Source: Nocardioides panacis (lineage in GTDB: Bacteria; Actinomycetota; Actinomycetes; Propionibacteriales; Nocardioidaceae). Taken from it: a DNA stretch of 64,000 bases. How positions within the stretch are numbered: the stretch's first letter is position 1; the number at the start of each line of letters is the position of its first letter. The notes under the pieces are model-generated. The model had not been told where the DNA came from and searched no databases. It saw only the letters and a list, made by a program, of their open reading frames with translations. A program made the position numbers and the translations under genes. This document shows, one piece after another, positions 31,105 through 40,095 of this stretch. Location of the stretch: NCBI RefSeq assembly GCF_019039255.1, contig NZ_CP077062.1:372001-436000 (forward strand), written 5' to 3'.

Positions 31105-31749
31105 TCACGCCGGTGCCGGGTCAGCGGGGTCCGCGCCGGCCCGCGCCGCTCCCTCGCGGAAGAACAGCACCAGGGAGGTGACGTCACGGAGCTCGGTCAG
31201 TGGTCGAGCGGTTCCGAAGGGTGTGTTCCAGAACGCGCCCGAGCGGGGCGACCACGGTGCGACGTACGCGTAGGGCTCGGCGACGTGGCCGTCACCGGGG
31301 GAGACACCGTAGTCGACCTCGTCGACGGAGATCCCGACGTCGAAGTGCTCGGGCCACAGCACCGGGTCCTGCTCAGGGGCGAAGGTGCGCAGCGCGGTGT
31401 CCGCGCGCGCGAACGCGTCCAGGATCACGGCCACCGCACCGGGCTCGACCTCGAGCCTGTCGTCCTCCGTGACGCCGGGTCCGTCGTCGTACACGTCCCG
31501 CAAGGACCGGGCCGCGACCCCCGCCGCGCGGGCCAGTCCCGCAAAGGTGCCGCCCAGGGGCAGTCTCGCCTTCGGGGTGACCAGCTCGAGCCCGTGCACC
31601 CTCAGGTCGGGCGCGGTGACGGTGCCGAAGCCACCGGGCGTCACCCGGAGGCGGATGTCCTGGCTCGCGGCGTACTGCGGCCCGGCGAGCACCAGCTCGG
31701 CGACGCCGTGCAGCGAGCGTCGGGTGTGTTCCAGGTTCTGAGCTCTCAT
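31105..31749 (-). CDS. Conserved actinobacterial hypothetical protein (214 aa)
   Basis: A soluble protein with an opening helix (RRSLHGVAELVLAGPQY), strand segments IRLRVTPGGFGTV and DLRVHGLELV, and a conserved C-terminal part with PVLWPEHFDVGISVDEVDYG, YVAPWSPRSGAFWN and FG.ARPL. I know the P-V-L-W-P-E-H-F-D-x-[GA] block from a widespread, unnamed actinobacterial family; the invariant His, Trp and Asp could line a ligand site. ATG 31749 follows GAGGAGATGACCGC. No operon partner. Confidence 0.7.
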   Translation of the reverse strand: MRAQNLEHTRRSLHGVAELVLAGPQYAASQDIRLRVTPGGFGTVTAPDLRVHGLELVTPKARLPLGGTFAGLARAAGVAARSLRDVYDDGPGVTEDDRLEVEPGAVAVILDAFARADTALRTFAPEQDPVLWPEHFDVGISVDEVDYGVSPGDGHVAEPYAYVAPWSPRSGAFWNTPFGTARPLTELRDVTSLVLFFREGAARAGADPADPAPA

Positions 31750-31879
31750 GCGGTCATCTCCTCGGCCGGGATCCGGCCCTGGGTGTAACGCCGTCGCGCT
31801 CCGCGGGACTGATCCCCCAAGACGCCGTGCTCGGGCAGCGCTCCTACGGATAGGTGTTCCGGACCCAAGGAGGCGTTAC

Positions 31880-32119
31880 ATGCCATCGTCACCACGCTCA
31901 GGCATCGACGAGCCCACCGGCAGGTGGCACCCGGTCGACGCGGTCGACGCGGTCGACGCGCCGAGAAGGCTCGGCGAGCCGCGGACGCCGTCGCCGCAGC
32001 CGGCTCCACGCGGCGATGGCCACCCTCTTCGCCGCCTCAGGACCGACCCTGCTCTGCGTGCGGCAGGACGCCGACCCCCTCTGAGCCCCGGCGGCGGCCT
32101 TACCGCTGCGTCCCGATGA
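31880..32119 (+). CDS. Doubtful small ORF with a VDA repeat
   Basis: ATG 31880 has an excellent ribosome site (AAGGAGGCGTTAC). The product starts MPSSPRSGIDEPTGRWHPVD, then repeats VDA three times (DNA repeat GGTCGACGC at 31933-31959). After that it turns Arg/Pro-rich with poor coding bias, so the real frame may shift near the repeat. The good start site and the lack of family support pull in opposite directions. Confidence 0.3.
   Translation: MPSSPRSGIDEPTGRWHPVDAVDAVDAPRRLGEPRTPSPQPAPRGDGHPLRRLRTDPALRAAGRRPPLSPGGGLTAASR
31933..31959. repeat. Three tandem copies of GGTCGACGC
   Basis: An exact 9-bp tandem repeat inside the doubtful ORF. In that frame it encodes repeated Val-Asp-Ala. Confidence 0.8.
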
Positions 32120-32140
32120 CTACTCCGAAAGGAGAGACCA

Positions 32141-32872
32141 GTGACAACACCGGCAAGCACGTCCCCGAACACCCGGTACGACGACCTCAGGGCCCTGTTC
32201 GTCAACTGCACCCTGAAGAGGTCGCCCGAACCGAGCCACACCCAGGGACTGGTGGACATCAGCCGCCGCATCATGGAGGCCAACGGCGTCCAGGTCGAGG
32301 TGGTCAGGGCGATCGACCATGACATCGCCACCGGCGTGTGGCCCGACATGCGCGAGCACGGGTGGGCGACGGACGACTGGCCCGAGATCTTCGAGAAGGT
32401 CAAGGCGGCCGACATCCTGGTCCTGGCCGGACCGATCTGGCTCGGCGACAACAGCTCGGTCATGAAGCAGGTCCACGAGCGTCTGTACGGCGGCTCGCAC
32501 CTCTTGAACGACCGTGGTCAGTACCTCTACTACGGACGGGTGGGCGGCTGCCTGATCACCGGCAACGAGGACGGGGTCAAGCACTGCGCGCACAACGTGC
32601 TCTACACCCTGCAGCACATCGGCTACACGATCCCGCCGCAGGCCGACGCGGGGTGGATCGGGGAGGCGGGACCGGGGCCGTCCTACCTCGACCCAGGATC
32701 CGGCGGCCCCGAGAACGACTTCACCAACCGCAACACCACGTTCATGACCTGGAACCTGATGCACCTGGCCCGGCTGCTCAAGGACGCCGGCGGGATCCCG
32801 GCCCACGGCAACCAGAGGTCCGAGTGGGACGCCGGCTGCCGGTTCGACTTCGAGAACCCGGACTACCGATGA
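32141..32872 (+). CDS. Flavodoxin-like fold/NADPH-dependent FMN reductase family protein
   Basis: A 243-residue protein. The first strand and FMN-phosphate loop are LRALFVNCTLKRSPEPSHTQ, followed by VEVVRAIDHDIATG, then ADILVLAGPIWLGDNSSVMKQV (ribityl/ring loop) and GCLITGNEDGVKHCAHN. This matches the WrbA/NADPH-dependent FMN reductase superfamily. The start is GTG 32141 with AAAGGAGAGACCA upstream. An ECF sigma gene follows after 19 bases, so both are probably on one transcript. Likely role: flavin or quinone reduction under stress; substrate unknown. Confidence 0.8.
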   Translation: MTTPASTSPNTRYDDLRALFVNCTLKRSPEPSHTQGLVDISRRIMEANGVQVEVVRAIDHDIATGVWPDMREHGWATDDWPEIFEKVKAADILVLAGPIWLGDNSSVMKQVHERLYGGSHLLNDRGQYLYYGRVGGCLITGNEDGVKHCAHNVLYTLQHIGYTIPPQADAGWIGEAGPGPSYLDPGSGGPENDFTNRNTTFMTWNLMHLARLLKDAGGIPAHGNQRSEWDAGCRFDFENPDYR

Positions 32873-32891
32873 CCCGCGATACGCTCCGAGC

Positions 32892-33551
32892 GTGGTCACG
32901 TCGAGCCCGGACGACGCGATCGTGGCGGGTGTTCGCTCCGGTGACGAAGCCGTCTTCGCGCAGCTGCTGAGCGACTGGTCACGATCCATGCTGCTGCTCG
33001 CCCGCACCTACGTCTCCACGGACGCCTCCGCCGAGGAGGTCGTCCAGGACACCTGGCTCGCGGTCATCCGGGGCATCGAGCGGTTCGAGGGCCGGTCCTC
33101 GCTGCGCACCTGGGTGTACCGCATCCTGGTCAACACCGCGAAGAAGCGCGGCGTGCGCGAGAGCCGGACCGTGCCGTGGAGCAGCCTGTCCGGCGGCGAC
33201 GAGGACCGGAGCCCGACGGTCGACCCGGCCCTGTTCCGCGACGCCGACGACCGGTACCCCGGTGGCTGGCGCTCCTTCCCCCACGAGTGGCCGTCCTCGG
33301 AACGCACGGTGCTCGACGGCGAGGTCCTCAGCCAGGTCAGGACCGCCATCGACACCCTGCCCGAGCGGCAGCGGGTCGTGATCACCTTGCGCGACGTACT
33401 GGGACACAGCTCCGACGAGGTGTGCCAGATGCTCGACATCACCGGCGCCAACCAGCGCGTGATGCTGCATCGGGCCAGGGCTGCGGTGCGCACCTGCCTG
33501 GCGCCCTACCTGGAGCAGGCGCCGGCTACCGAGGGCGACGGGATGGCCTGA
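32892..33551 (+). CDS. ECF-type RNA polymerase sigma factor
   Basis: A 219-residue protein. Region 2 is about 15-80 (FAQLLSDWSRSMLLLARTYV, AEEVVQDTWLAVIRGIERFE, LRTWVYRILVNTAKKRG). A long acidic linker (100-145) follows. Region 4 is about 150-205 (IDTLPERQRVVITLRDVLGH, SSDEVCQMLDITGANQRVML). The next gene, one base after its stop, is a zinc-finger anti-sigma protein, the standard pairing. GTG 32892 is used. Confidence 0.9.
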   Translation: MVTSSPDDAIVAGVRSGDEAVFAQLLSDWSRSMLLLARTYVSTDASAEEVVQDTWLAVIRGIERFEGRSSLRTWVYRILVNTAKKRGVRESRTVPWSSLSGGDEDRSPTVDPALFRDADDRYPGGWRSFPHEWPSSERTVLDGEVLSQVRTAIDTLPERQRVVITLRDVLGHSSDEVCQMLDITGANQRVMLHRARAAVRTCLAPYLEQAPATEGDGMA

Positions 33552-33552
33552 G

Positions 33553-33789
33553 ATGGGGGACCTCACCTGCCAGGACTTCGTCGAGCTCGTCACCGACTAC
33601 CTCGAGGGTGCGCTCGACGCGGAGACCGCGCGGCGTTTCGAGCAGCACATGGCGATCTGCCCTGGCTGCGAGATCTACCTGAACCAGATGAAGGAGACGG
33701 CCTCGCGGCTCGGGGAGATCCCCGTCGAGAGCCTCTCCGAAGAGACAACGTCCACGCTGCTCGCGGCGTTCCGCGACTTCCGCCGCTGA
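33553..33789 (+). CDS. Zinc-finger anti-sigma factor (zf-HC2), soluble
   Basis: A 78-residue protein with the HxxxCxxC motif HMAICPGC (about residues 32-39) and an upstream helix with CQDFVELVTDYLEGAL. That is the anti-sigma-domain zinc site that senses thiol oxidation in the ZAS group. There is no membrane helix, so it acts in the cytoplasm, presumably on the ECF factor encoded just before. The ATG at 33553 is one base after the sigma stop codon. Confidence 0.85.
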   Translation: MGDLTCQDFVELVTDYLEGALDAETARRFEQHMAICPGCEIYLNQMKETASRLGEIPVESLSEETTSTLLAAFRDFRR

Positions 33790-33833
33790 ACGCCGGCTCC
33801 GGGCACGCTCATGGACTCGAACGAGGAGACCTC

Positions 33834-35049
33834 ATGCCTGACGTGGAGTTCACCAACCTTCTGGCGGTCACCGTCATCGCCCTGCTCGCGCCGTTGACGC
33901 TCGGCCTGTCGCCAGGGCTGCGCCTGCCCGCAGTCGTCCTGGAGATCATCGCGGGGGTGGTCGTGGGGCCGCAGGCCCTGGGCTGGGTCGAGGTGGACCT
34001 CCCGGTCTCGATCGTGGCCCTGCTGGGTCTGGCGTTCCTGCTCTTCCTCGCCGGCTTGGAGATCGACGTGCACCGGCTCCGCGGAAGGGTGCTCCGGCTC
34101 GCGGTGCTGGGCTACCTCGTCACGGTGGCCCTGGGTGTCGCCGCCGGTGTCGCCCTCGATGCCGCGGGCTGGGTCGACAGCCCGGGGCTCGTCGCGATCA
34201 CCCTGTCGGCGACGTCGTTGGGGCTGGTCGTCCCCGTGCTCAAGGACGCCGGTCAGGTCGACACCGGACTCGGCCAGGCCGTCGTCGCCGCGGCCTCGGT
34301 CGCCGACTTCGTCGCGATCGTGCTGCTCTCGTTGCTGTTCTCAGGCTCGGACGCAGGTACCGGCAGCCGGCTGGTGCTCCTCGTCAGCTTCGCGGCCCTC
34401 GTCGCCACGACGGCGGTCGTGATCTCCTACGTCGCCAGGTCCCGCCGCCTCGACATGACGTTGACCCGCCTGCAGGACACGACCGCGCAGATCCGGGTGC
34501 GTGCGGCCGTCGTCCTGCTGGTCGCCTTCGTGGCACTGGCCGAACGGTTCGGCCTGGAGAGCATCCTGGGTGCGTTCCATGGCCGGCGCCGTGGTGGGGC
34601 TGCTCGACAAGGACTCCCGGGCGCACCCGAACTTCCGGGTGAAGCTCGAGGCGATCGGTTACGGCTTCCTCATCCCGGTGTTCTTCGTGACCAGTGGGCT
34701 CCGGCTCGACCTGAGCGGCCTCCTGGAGAACCCGTCGGCCCTCGGCCGGGTCCCGATCTTCGTGCTCGCGCTGCTGGTCGTCCGCGGACTACCGGCCATG
34801 CTCTTCGGTCGGCAGTTCGACCGTCGCTCGGTGGCCGCGGCCGGCCTGCTCCAGGCGACGTCGTTGCCGTTCATCGTCACCGCGACCCAGATCGGCGTCC
34901 TGACCGGCCTCATGAGCGCCGTCACCGCAGCGGCGCTGGTCTGCGCTGGTCTCCTGTCGGTGATGCTGTTCCCGGCTGCTGCCCTCGCCCTGCTCCGGGC
35001 CCAGCGGGCCGACCAGCTCCAGCGAGGGAAGCAACGTCAGACCCGGTGA
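33834..35049 (+). CDS. CPA2-type cation:proton antiporter, one frameshift
   Basis: With one C removed from TTCC at 34577/34578 the gene encodes 404 residues with about 12 membrane helices: RLPAVVLEIIAGVVVGPQAL, FLLFLAGLEIDVHRLRG, LSATSLGLVVPVLKDAGQ and LGAF-MAGAVVGLLDKD. The F-L-x-A-G-L-E-[ILM]-D motif and the L-G-A-F-x-A-G-A-x-x-[GS]-L block are typical of the Na+/H+ exchanger family PF00999. No TrkA domain is attached. Start ATG 33834 follows CGAGGAGACCTC, 44 bases after the anti-sigma gene, so it may be a target or member of that operon. Confidence 0.8.
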
Positions 35050-35211
35050 CTCCAGATCGTCGCCCGGATGTCGCTGGGGCCACGGTCCGAACCCCCAGCA
35101 TCGGGACGAATACCGAAAGGGGACGTACTGTGGCCGGATACGGCCGTCGATGCCCAGACCCCGCACTGACGTTGGCCGTAGCGGCGTGCGCTCAACCCGG
35201 CCGGGGGGCTC

Positions 35212-35604
35212 ATGGGAACGCGCACGCTGTGGTCGTACGAGGTCGAGCTGACCGCCGAGCTCGCCAGTGCGTCGAGGTCGCGGGGATTCGTTCGCCGGCA
35301 CCTGTCCGTGCACGGGCTCGCGCACCTGAGCGACAGCGTCGAGCTGGTCGTCAGTGAGCTCGCCACCAACGCGGTGCTGCACGCCGGGACCCGTTTCACG
35401 GTGTCGCTGCACGCGTTCGAGGACACGTTGCTGCTCGAGGTCGAGGACGGCTCGTGGACCGGGCCGTGCCAGGCGGTGTTCGCCGAGCCAGGCGCGGTCA
35501 GCGGTCGTGGCCTCTCGATCGTGAACCTGCTGAGCCGGGACTGGGGGGTGGACACGCAGGCGGGCGGCGGCAAGTCGGTGTGGGCCGAGTTCGAGCTGCC
35601 GTAA
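35212..35604 (+). CDS. HATPase_c-domain protein, anti-sigma kinase-like (RsbW type)
   Basis: A 130-residue single-domain GHKL protein. The N-box is ELVVSELATNAVLHAG (about 44-59), the G1 box is LEVEDGSW (a VEDGS variant of V-x-D), and the G2 box is SGRGLSIVNLLSRDWG. The C-terminal strand is KSVWAEFELP. Such stand-alone domains act as anti-sigma serine kinases or their relatives. A MASE1-PP2C phosphatase at 7.2 kb and a sigma-70 factor at 40 kb could form one network with it; this is inference. The nearby 35605-35699 spacer shows nothing. Confidence 0.85.
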   Translation: MGTRTLWSYEVELTAELASASRSRGFVRRHLSVHGLAHLSDSVELVVSELATNAVLHAGTRFTVSLHAFEDTLLLEVEDGSWTGPCQAVFAEPGAVSGRGLSIVNLLSRDWGVDTQAGGGKSVWAEFELP

Positions 35605-35699
35605 GAGCGGCGTCGAGTCGCGTTTCTGGTCGTCCAGACCGGTTTACGAAGATTGGCGCGTTCGAGATCGGGGCGGACGTGAGCAAGGAATAGTGACGG

Positions 35700-37205
35700 G
35701 TGTCCCGGGAACCGCGGCTCCCTGCGAGGCGAACGAGGTGCATCTGTGAAGCACGTTGTGCGGAAACGCGCGTAGTGCCGACACGCCGTAGCGGCGACGA
35801 CGACGAGCGCGCGCACGAGATCGTGGCGGCCGCGGACGCGGCGACCAGAGCCGCGGACGACGCGCACGTGGTGGCCCTCTCGGCTGCCGACACGACGCTC
35901 GCCGCTCAGGAAGCCGTCTCCTCCGCCAGCGAGGTCGCCTCCACGGCGAAGCTGGCGACGGCCGCCACGGTGGCCGCGGCCGCTCGGGCCGCGGCCGAGG
36001 TCGCGGCGCAGGCAGCCGTCGCGGTCGAGTCCGACGCCATCTCCCGTGCGCTGGAGACCGCGGCGCAGGCGGTGGTGGCGCTGGAGACGATCGCGGCCGA
36101 GCTGTCCGACGACGTGGACCCGGACGGTGCCAACCGAGCGGCCGCTGCGGTCGCCGCGACGGTCGCCGCGGAGGTCATCGCCCAGGTGAAGGCAACCGCC
36201 GACGCGGCGGCCAAGGTCGCCCAGGCGGTCGCGGTGGCGGCCGACGAGGCTGCGATGGCTGCGGCGACCGCAGCGGCGATCGTCGACCTGGCAGCCGGCA
36301 GCGCGGAGACTTCCGCGCACGTGGTGGCGGGCTCGAGCGCCGATACCCAGGCCGCGTCCGGTGCGGTCCTGGTGTCCACCGCACACGTAGCCGACCTGGC
36401 GCAGCGCAGGCTGGCCACGCTGCACCAGCACCCGATGGTGGTGGAGCTTCGGGACGCACTCGCGCACAACGAGCTGCTGCTGCACTACCAACCGATGTAC
36501 GACCTGGCGACCGGTGCGATCGTCGGGGTGGAGGCGCTGCTGCGTTGGCAGCATCCCCGGCGGGGGCTCCTCACACCGGTCGAGTTCCTGGACGTGGCTG
36601 AGGGACCTCACCTCGTCGTGCCGATCGGTGACTGGGTGATCGGTACGGCGATCGCCCAGGCCTCGCGGTGGCACCGGGCCCTGGGGTCGCGGGCGCCGGT
36701 GATGTGGGTGAACGTCTCCTGCAACCAGCTCGGACAGCAGCACCTCGCCGGGCTCGTGGAGGCGCAGCTGACGCAGGTCGGCCTGCCGGCGTCGCGGCTG
36801 GGGATCGAGGTCACCGAGCGGCAGCTCGCGACCCGCGTCGACGACGTTGCCGGTGACCTGGTGGCGCTGCGGGAGGTGGGCGTCGGTCTCGCGGTCGACG
36901 ACTTCGGCACCGGGTACGCGTCCCTGGACTACCTGCGGAGGTTCACCTTCGACGAGATCAAGATCGACGGTTCCTTCATCGCCGGGCTCGACCAGGACCC
37001 GACCGACACCGCGGTGACCTGCTCGATCGTGGCGCTGGGCCGGGCCCTGGACCTGACCGTCGTCGCGGAGGGAGTGGAGACGCAGGCCCAGCACGACCGA
37101 CTGCGCCAGCTCGGCTGTTCGGTCGTCCAGGGCTACCTGTTCCAGCGCCCCGCGGCCGCCGAGGTCATCGACCGCGTGCTCCGCTCGCAGTCGGTCGACG
37201 CCTGA
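35700..37205 (+). CDS. EAL-domain c-di-GMP phosphodiesterase with a long Ala-rich helical N-terminus
   Basis: A 501-residue protein (476 if the GTG at 35775 is used). Residues about 40-245 are almost continuous Ala/Val/Thr/Asp/Glu helix with no membrane segment (AATVAAAARAAAEVAAQAAV, then KATADAAAKVAQAVAVAADE). Residues about 255-495 are a complete EAL domain: HYQPMYDLATGAIVGVEALL, VNVSCNQL, LGIEVTER, DDFGTGYASLDYL, EIKIDGSFIAGL, VVAEGVETQAQ and QGYLFQRP. All metal ligands appear present, so it should hydrolyse c-di-GMP. The Ala-rich part may form a long coiled coil for dimer formation or localisation. Confidence 0.85.
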   Translation: MSREPRLPARRTRCICEARCAETRVVPTRRSGDDDERAHEIVAAADAATRAADDAHVVALSAADTTLAAQEAVSSASEVASTAKLATAATVAAAARAAAEVAAQAAVAVESDAISRALETAAQAVVALETIAAELSDDVDPDGANRAAAAVAATVAAEVIAQVKATADAAAKVAQAVAVAADEAAMAAATAAAIVDLAAGSAETSAHVVAGSSADTQAASGAVLVSTAHVADLAQRRLATLHQHPMVVELRDALAHNELLLHYQPMYDLATGAIVGVEALLRWQHPRRGLLTPVEFLDVAEGPHLVVPIGDWVIGTAIAQASRWHRALGSRAPVMWVNVSCNQLGQQHLAGLVEAQLTQVGLPASRLGIEVTERQLATRVDDVAGDLVALREVGVGLAVDDFGTGYASLDYLRRFTFDEIKIDGSFIAGLDQDPTDTAVTCSIVALGRALDLTVVAEGVETQAQHDRLRQLGCSVVQGYLFQRPAAAEVIDRVLRSQSVDA

Positions 37206-37394
37206 CCACGCCTTCAGCGCGGCCGGTCGTCTCCTTGGCGCGCCGGCCTCCGGTCCACGGGACCCCGGGACGTTCGGAGGGCGCCGTTGACCGCGGGTAC
37301 GACAGGCGAGATGGTCGACGGAGGGGGCCGGCACTCCAGGAGGAGGGTGCACGATGACGGTGCTGTGGTCGGACGGCACAGCGAGGGCGGCACC

Positions 37395-37985
37395 GTGAAC
37401 CGACGCCCCGCCTCACGCCACGACCTCCGGCGCGTCGGTGGTCTGGGAGGTGTGCTGGTTCTGGTGCTCGTCCTGGCCTCCGGTTGCGCCTACGCCACCC
37501 AGACGACCGGACCCTACGTGCCCCAAGGCGGCGTCGACGCGCGCAACGCCACCCTGGACGTGGACGACGTCTGGATCGAGGCCCCGCACGGCGTGGCCGC
37601 GGGAGGCGGTGCGAACCTGCGGCTCAGCATCTCCAACGAGTACGGGGCGCGTGACGCCCTGGTGGGTGTCCGGGCCCCGTTCGCGGCGCACGTGCAGCTG
37701 CGACTGGGCGGCCGGGACGTGGGTCGCATCCCGATCCCGCCGTACGCCTCGGTGAACCTGCAACGAGGGCGAAGCGCCGGCGTGCGGCTCGACGGCTTCC
37801 GTCGCGCCGTCGAGGCCGGCCGCTGGGTGTCGATCAGGTTGCTGTTCAGCCGCTCGGCACCGATCGCCCTGCAGGTGACCCTCGGTCCCCTGGGCGCGGA
37901 TCACCTGGACGCCTCGGCGCCGGTGCGGGCGGCACCGTCCCGGACCCGCGTGGAACGATGCGCGGGTGAGCGACTTCTCGGATGA
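37395..37985 (+). CDS. Lipoprotein with PCuAC/DUF461-like domain
   Basis: GTG 37395 opens a 196-residue protein with a basic N-terminus, the helix GGLGGVLVLVLVLASG and a lipobox LASGC (Cys about residue 31). The mature part has VDARNATLDVDDVWIEAP, LRLSISNEYGARDALVGVRA and RRAVEAGRWVSIRLLFSR, the general layout of copper-chaperone-like DUF461 proteins, but their H-x-M...M-x-H copper ligands are not visible. It is an outer-face membrane lipoprotein. Its end overlaps the DUF1684 gene by 20 bases. Confidence 0.65.
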   Translation: MNRRPASRHDLRRVGGLGGVLVLVLVLASGCAYATQTTGPYVPQGGVDARNATLDVDDVWIEAPHGVAAGGGANLRLSISNEYGARDALVGVRAPFAAHVQLRLGGRDVGRIPIPPYASVNLQRGRSAGVRLDGFRRAVEAGRWVSIRLLFSRSAPIALQVTLGPLGADHLDASAPVRAAPSRTRVERCAGERLLG

Positions 37986-38709
37986 CTGGCAGGCATGGCA
38001 CGACGCCCGGGAGCGACGGCTGCGCGATCCGGCGGGGTGGATGGCGATCACCGCGATCCACTGGCTGACCGACGAGCCCGAGAGGTTCGACGACGTGCCG
38101 GGCGAGTGGACCGGCGACGCCGGCGGCGCCACGGTCACCCTCGTCGACGACGAGAGCCTCGCGACGGAGGAGGCCATGCTGACCAAGGGGATCCACCATC
38201 TCGGCCCCCTCGACGGCGCCGGCCTCACGGTCACCTTCGACGGTGCCGTCGCGCAGGTCGCCGACCGCGGCGGCCGCGTGATCGTGCGCCCGCGCCACCC
38301 GGACTCCCCGAACCTGCGGACGTACGCCGGCACGCCCTGCTACCCGGCCGACCCGTCCTGGGTGGTCGCGGCCCGCTTCGTCCCCTATGCCGAGCCGACC
38401 GCCGACGCGGTCGGCGAGGTCGTCTTCGACCATGACGGCACCGAGCACAGGCTGGTTGCCTGGGACGGCGACGACGGCCTCTGGATCCTGTTCCGCGATG
38501 CGACGTCCGGCGTGACGACGTACCCGGCGAACCGGCAGCTGGTCACCGCGGCGCCCTCGCCGGACGGCGAGGTGTGGATCGACTTCAACCGGGCCCACAA
38601 CATGCCGTGCGCCTACACCGACTTCGCCACCTGCCCGCTGCCCCCGGCGGGCAACACGCTGCCGTTCGCGGTCGAGGCGGGGGAGAGGATCCCCGCGCGG
38701 CTGGGGTGA
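37966..38709 (+). CDS. DUF1684 family protein
   Basis: A 247-residue protein. The N-terminus WQAWHDARERRLRDPAGWMA, the central FRDATSGVTTYPANRQL, and the C-terminal block DFNRAHNMPCAYTDFATCPL, then PPAGNTLPF, are the DUF1684 hallmarks (D-F-N-x-A-x-x-P-x-C-A-[FY]-T...A-T-C-P-L-P). The conserved Cys and His residues lie at one end of the beta fold. No known activity. The GTG start at 37966 lies inside the previous gene, so the two are coupled. Confidence 0.8.
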   Translation: MSDFSDDWQAWHDARERRLRDPAGWMAITAIHWLTDEPERFDDVPGEWTGDAGGATVTLVDDESLATEEAMLTKGIHHLGPLDGAGLTVTFDGAVAQVADRGGRVIVRPRHPDSPNLRTYAGTPCYPADPSWVVAARFVPYAEPTADAVGEVVFDHDGTEHRLVAWDGDDGLWILFRDATSGVTTYPANRQLVTAAPSPDGEVWIDFNRAHNMPCAYTDFATCPLPPAGNTLPFAVEAGERIPARLG

Positions 38710-38736
38710 CGCCCCCCGAGCCGCCCAGCGAAGTGC

Positions 38737-39246
38737 TCAGGTCGCGGGCTCGTCGAGAACGAGGCGCTGCCCACCGTCCACCAGCTCACGGCACACGTCC
38801 AGGTGGCCCGCGTGGGTCGCGGTCTCGACGATCACGTGGAGCAAGACCTCTCGTAGCGAGGAGTAGGGAGGGTTCCCGCCGCCTTCGAACCACCAGGCCG
38901 GCCGCGTGTCCAGCGGCAGGTCGCTGACGGCCGCCGTCGCCAGCCGGCACTCGTCCGCGTACTGCTCGAGAAGCTCTTCGTCGCTCTGGGTCTCCGGTGC
39001 CGTCCAGCCGTCGTACCCCTGGGGGAGCTCCACGGGCTCGCCCGCCATGACCGCGCGGAACCACACTCGCTCCACATCGAGGGTCAAGTGCCGGAGGAGA
39101 CCTCTCGGGGTCCAGCCGGAGGGCACGTGTGACCGACGACGAGCCTCGGCAGGCAACGCCCTGACCTGCTCTGCGACATGCGCCCGCTGGGCGTCGAGCC
39201 ATTCCAGGAGCTCACTCTTCGTGGTCTGTTCCGCGTTGATGTCCAC
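38737..39246 (-). CDS. DinB superfamily protein (DUF664, mycothiol-dependent enzyme-like)
   Basis: A 169-residue four-helix protein. ELLEWLDAQRAHVAEQVRAL is helix 1; SGWTPRGLLRHLTLDVERVW carries the first metal-ligand His (R-H-L), and LLHVIVETATHAGHLDVCRE carries the H-x-x-x-H pair. These three His residues bind the metal in DinB/DUF664 proteins, which in actinobacteria act with mycothiol or as uncharacterised hydrolases. The start GTG 39246 (VDINAEQTTKSELLEW) is chosen because the frame upstream lacks coding character and overlaps the divergent DUF899 gene. Confidence 0.75.
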   Translation of the reverse strand: MDINAEQTTKSELLEWLDAQRAHVAEQVRALPAEARRRSHVPSGWTPRGLLRHLTLDVERVWFRAVMAGEPVELPQGYDGWTAPETQSDEELLEQYADECRLATAAVSDLPLDTRPAWWFEGGGNPPYSSLREVLLHVIVETATHAGHLDVCRELVDGGQRLVLDEPAT

Positions 39247-39403
39247 CCGGGTAGTCAACCCAACGAGGTGCGTCCGGCCAGCATCGGGTTGCCGCGCAGC
39301 GCCCTCTCTCGCCGGCCGCGCGAACGTAGAGTGCTGTTGGGCCGTCTCGTGCCACGGGTCCTGCCACTCGGCTGCCGGCCCGTGGTGGAAGGAGGAAGGG
39401 TTC

Positions 39404-40095
39404 ATGCAGACACCTGCGGTCGTCTCCCCCAGGAATGGCAAGAGGCATGGGAGCGCATGCTCCTGAAGGAGAAGCAGCTCACCCGGGCGCGCGACGCGCT
39501 GGCGGCCGAACGCCGGCGCATGCCGTGGATGCTCGTGGAGAAGGACTACCGCTTCGAGGGACCGAACGGGGCGGCACGTCTGCTGGACCTGTTCCAGGGC
39601 CGCCGCCAGCTGATCGTCTACCGCGCCTTCTACGCGCCGGACATCACCACCTTCGCCGAGGGCGGGTCCTACCCGGACCGTGCCTGCGTGGGCTGCTCAC
39701 TCGTGGCCGACCAGGTCGCGCACCCGGCGCACCTGAACGCCCGTGACACCGCTCTGGCGTTCGTCTCGCGAGCCCCGCAGTCGGACATCGAGCACCTCAA
39801 GGCGCGCAACGGCTGGCAGCTGATCCCTTGGTACACACTGACCGACGACTTCGACGCCGACTTCGGAGTGGACGAGTGGCACGGCACCAACGCCTTCATC
39901 CGGGACGGCGATCAGGTGTTCTGCACCTACTTCCTCAACGCTCGTGGCGACGAGGCGATGGGCAGCACGTGGAGCTACCTCGACATCACCGCGCTCGGAC
40001 GCCAAGAGGCGTGGGAGGACTCCCCCGAGGGCTATCCCCAGAGCCCGCCCTACCAGTGGTGGAACTATCACGATGCGTACGGACCAGAGGCGTAG
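39404..40095 (+). CDS. DUF899 family thioredoxin-like protein, one frameshift
   Basis: ATG 39404 has GGAGGAAGGGTTC before it and opens MQTPAVVSP. The C5 run at 39426-39430 then breaks the frame, and adding one C gives PQEWQEAWERMLLKEKQ and a 230-residue protein. DUF899 features follow: LTRARDALAAERRRMPW, LFQGRRQLIVYRAFYAPDIT, RACVGCSLVADQVAHPAHLN, and ending in QWWNYHD. It has a thioredoxin-like fold with a C-x-x-C-S motif. Function unproven. The 3' end overlaps the convergent sigma gene by 28 bases. Confidence 0.75.

Noticed and set aside
35037-37379. 780-codon minus-strand frame opposite the EAL gene
   Set aside because: It is the antisense of the EAL domain and the Ala-rich repeat. The composition is low-complexity and no family is visible.
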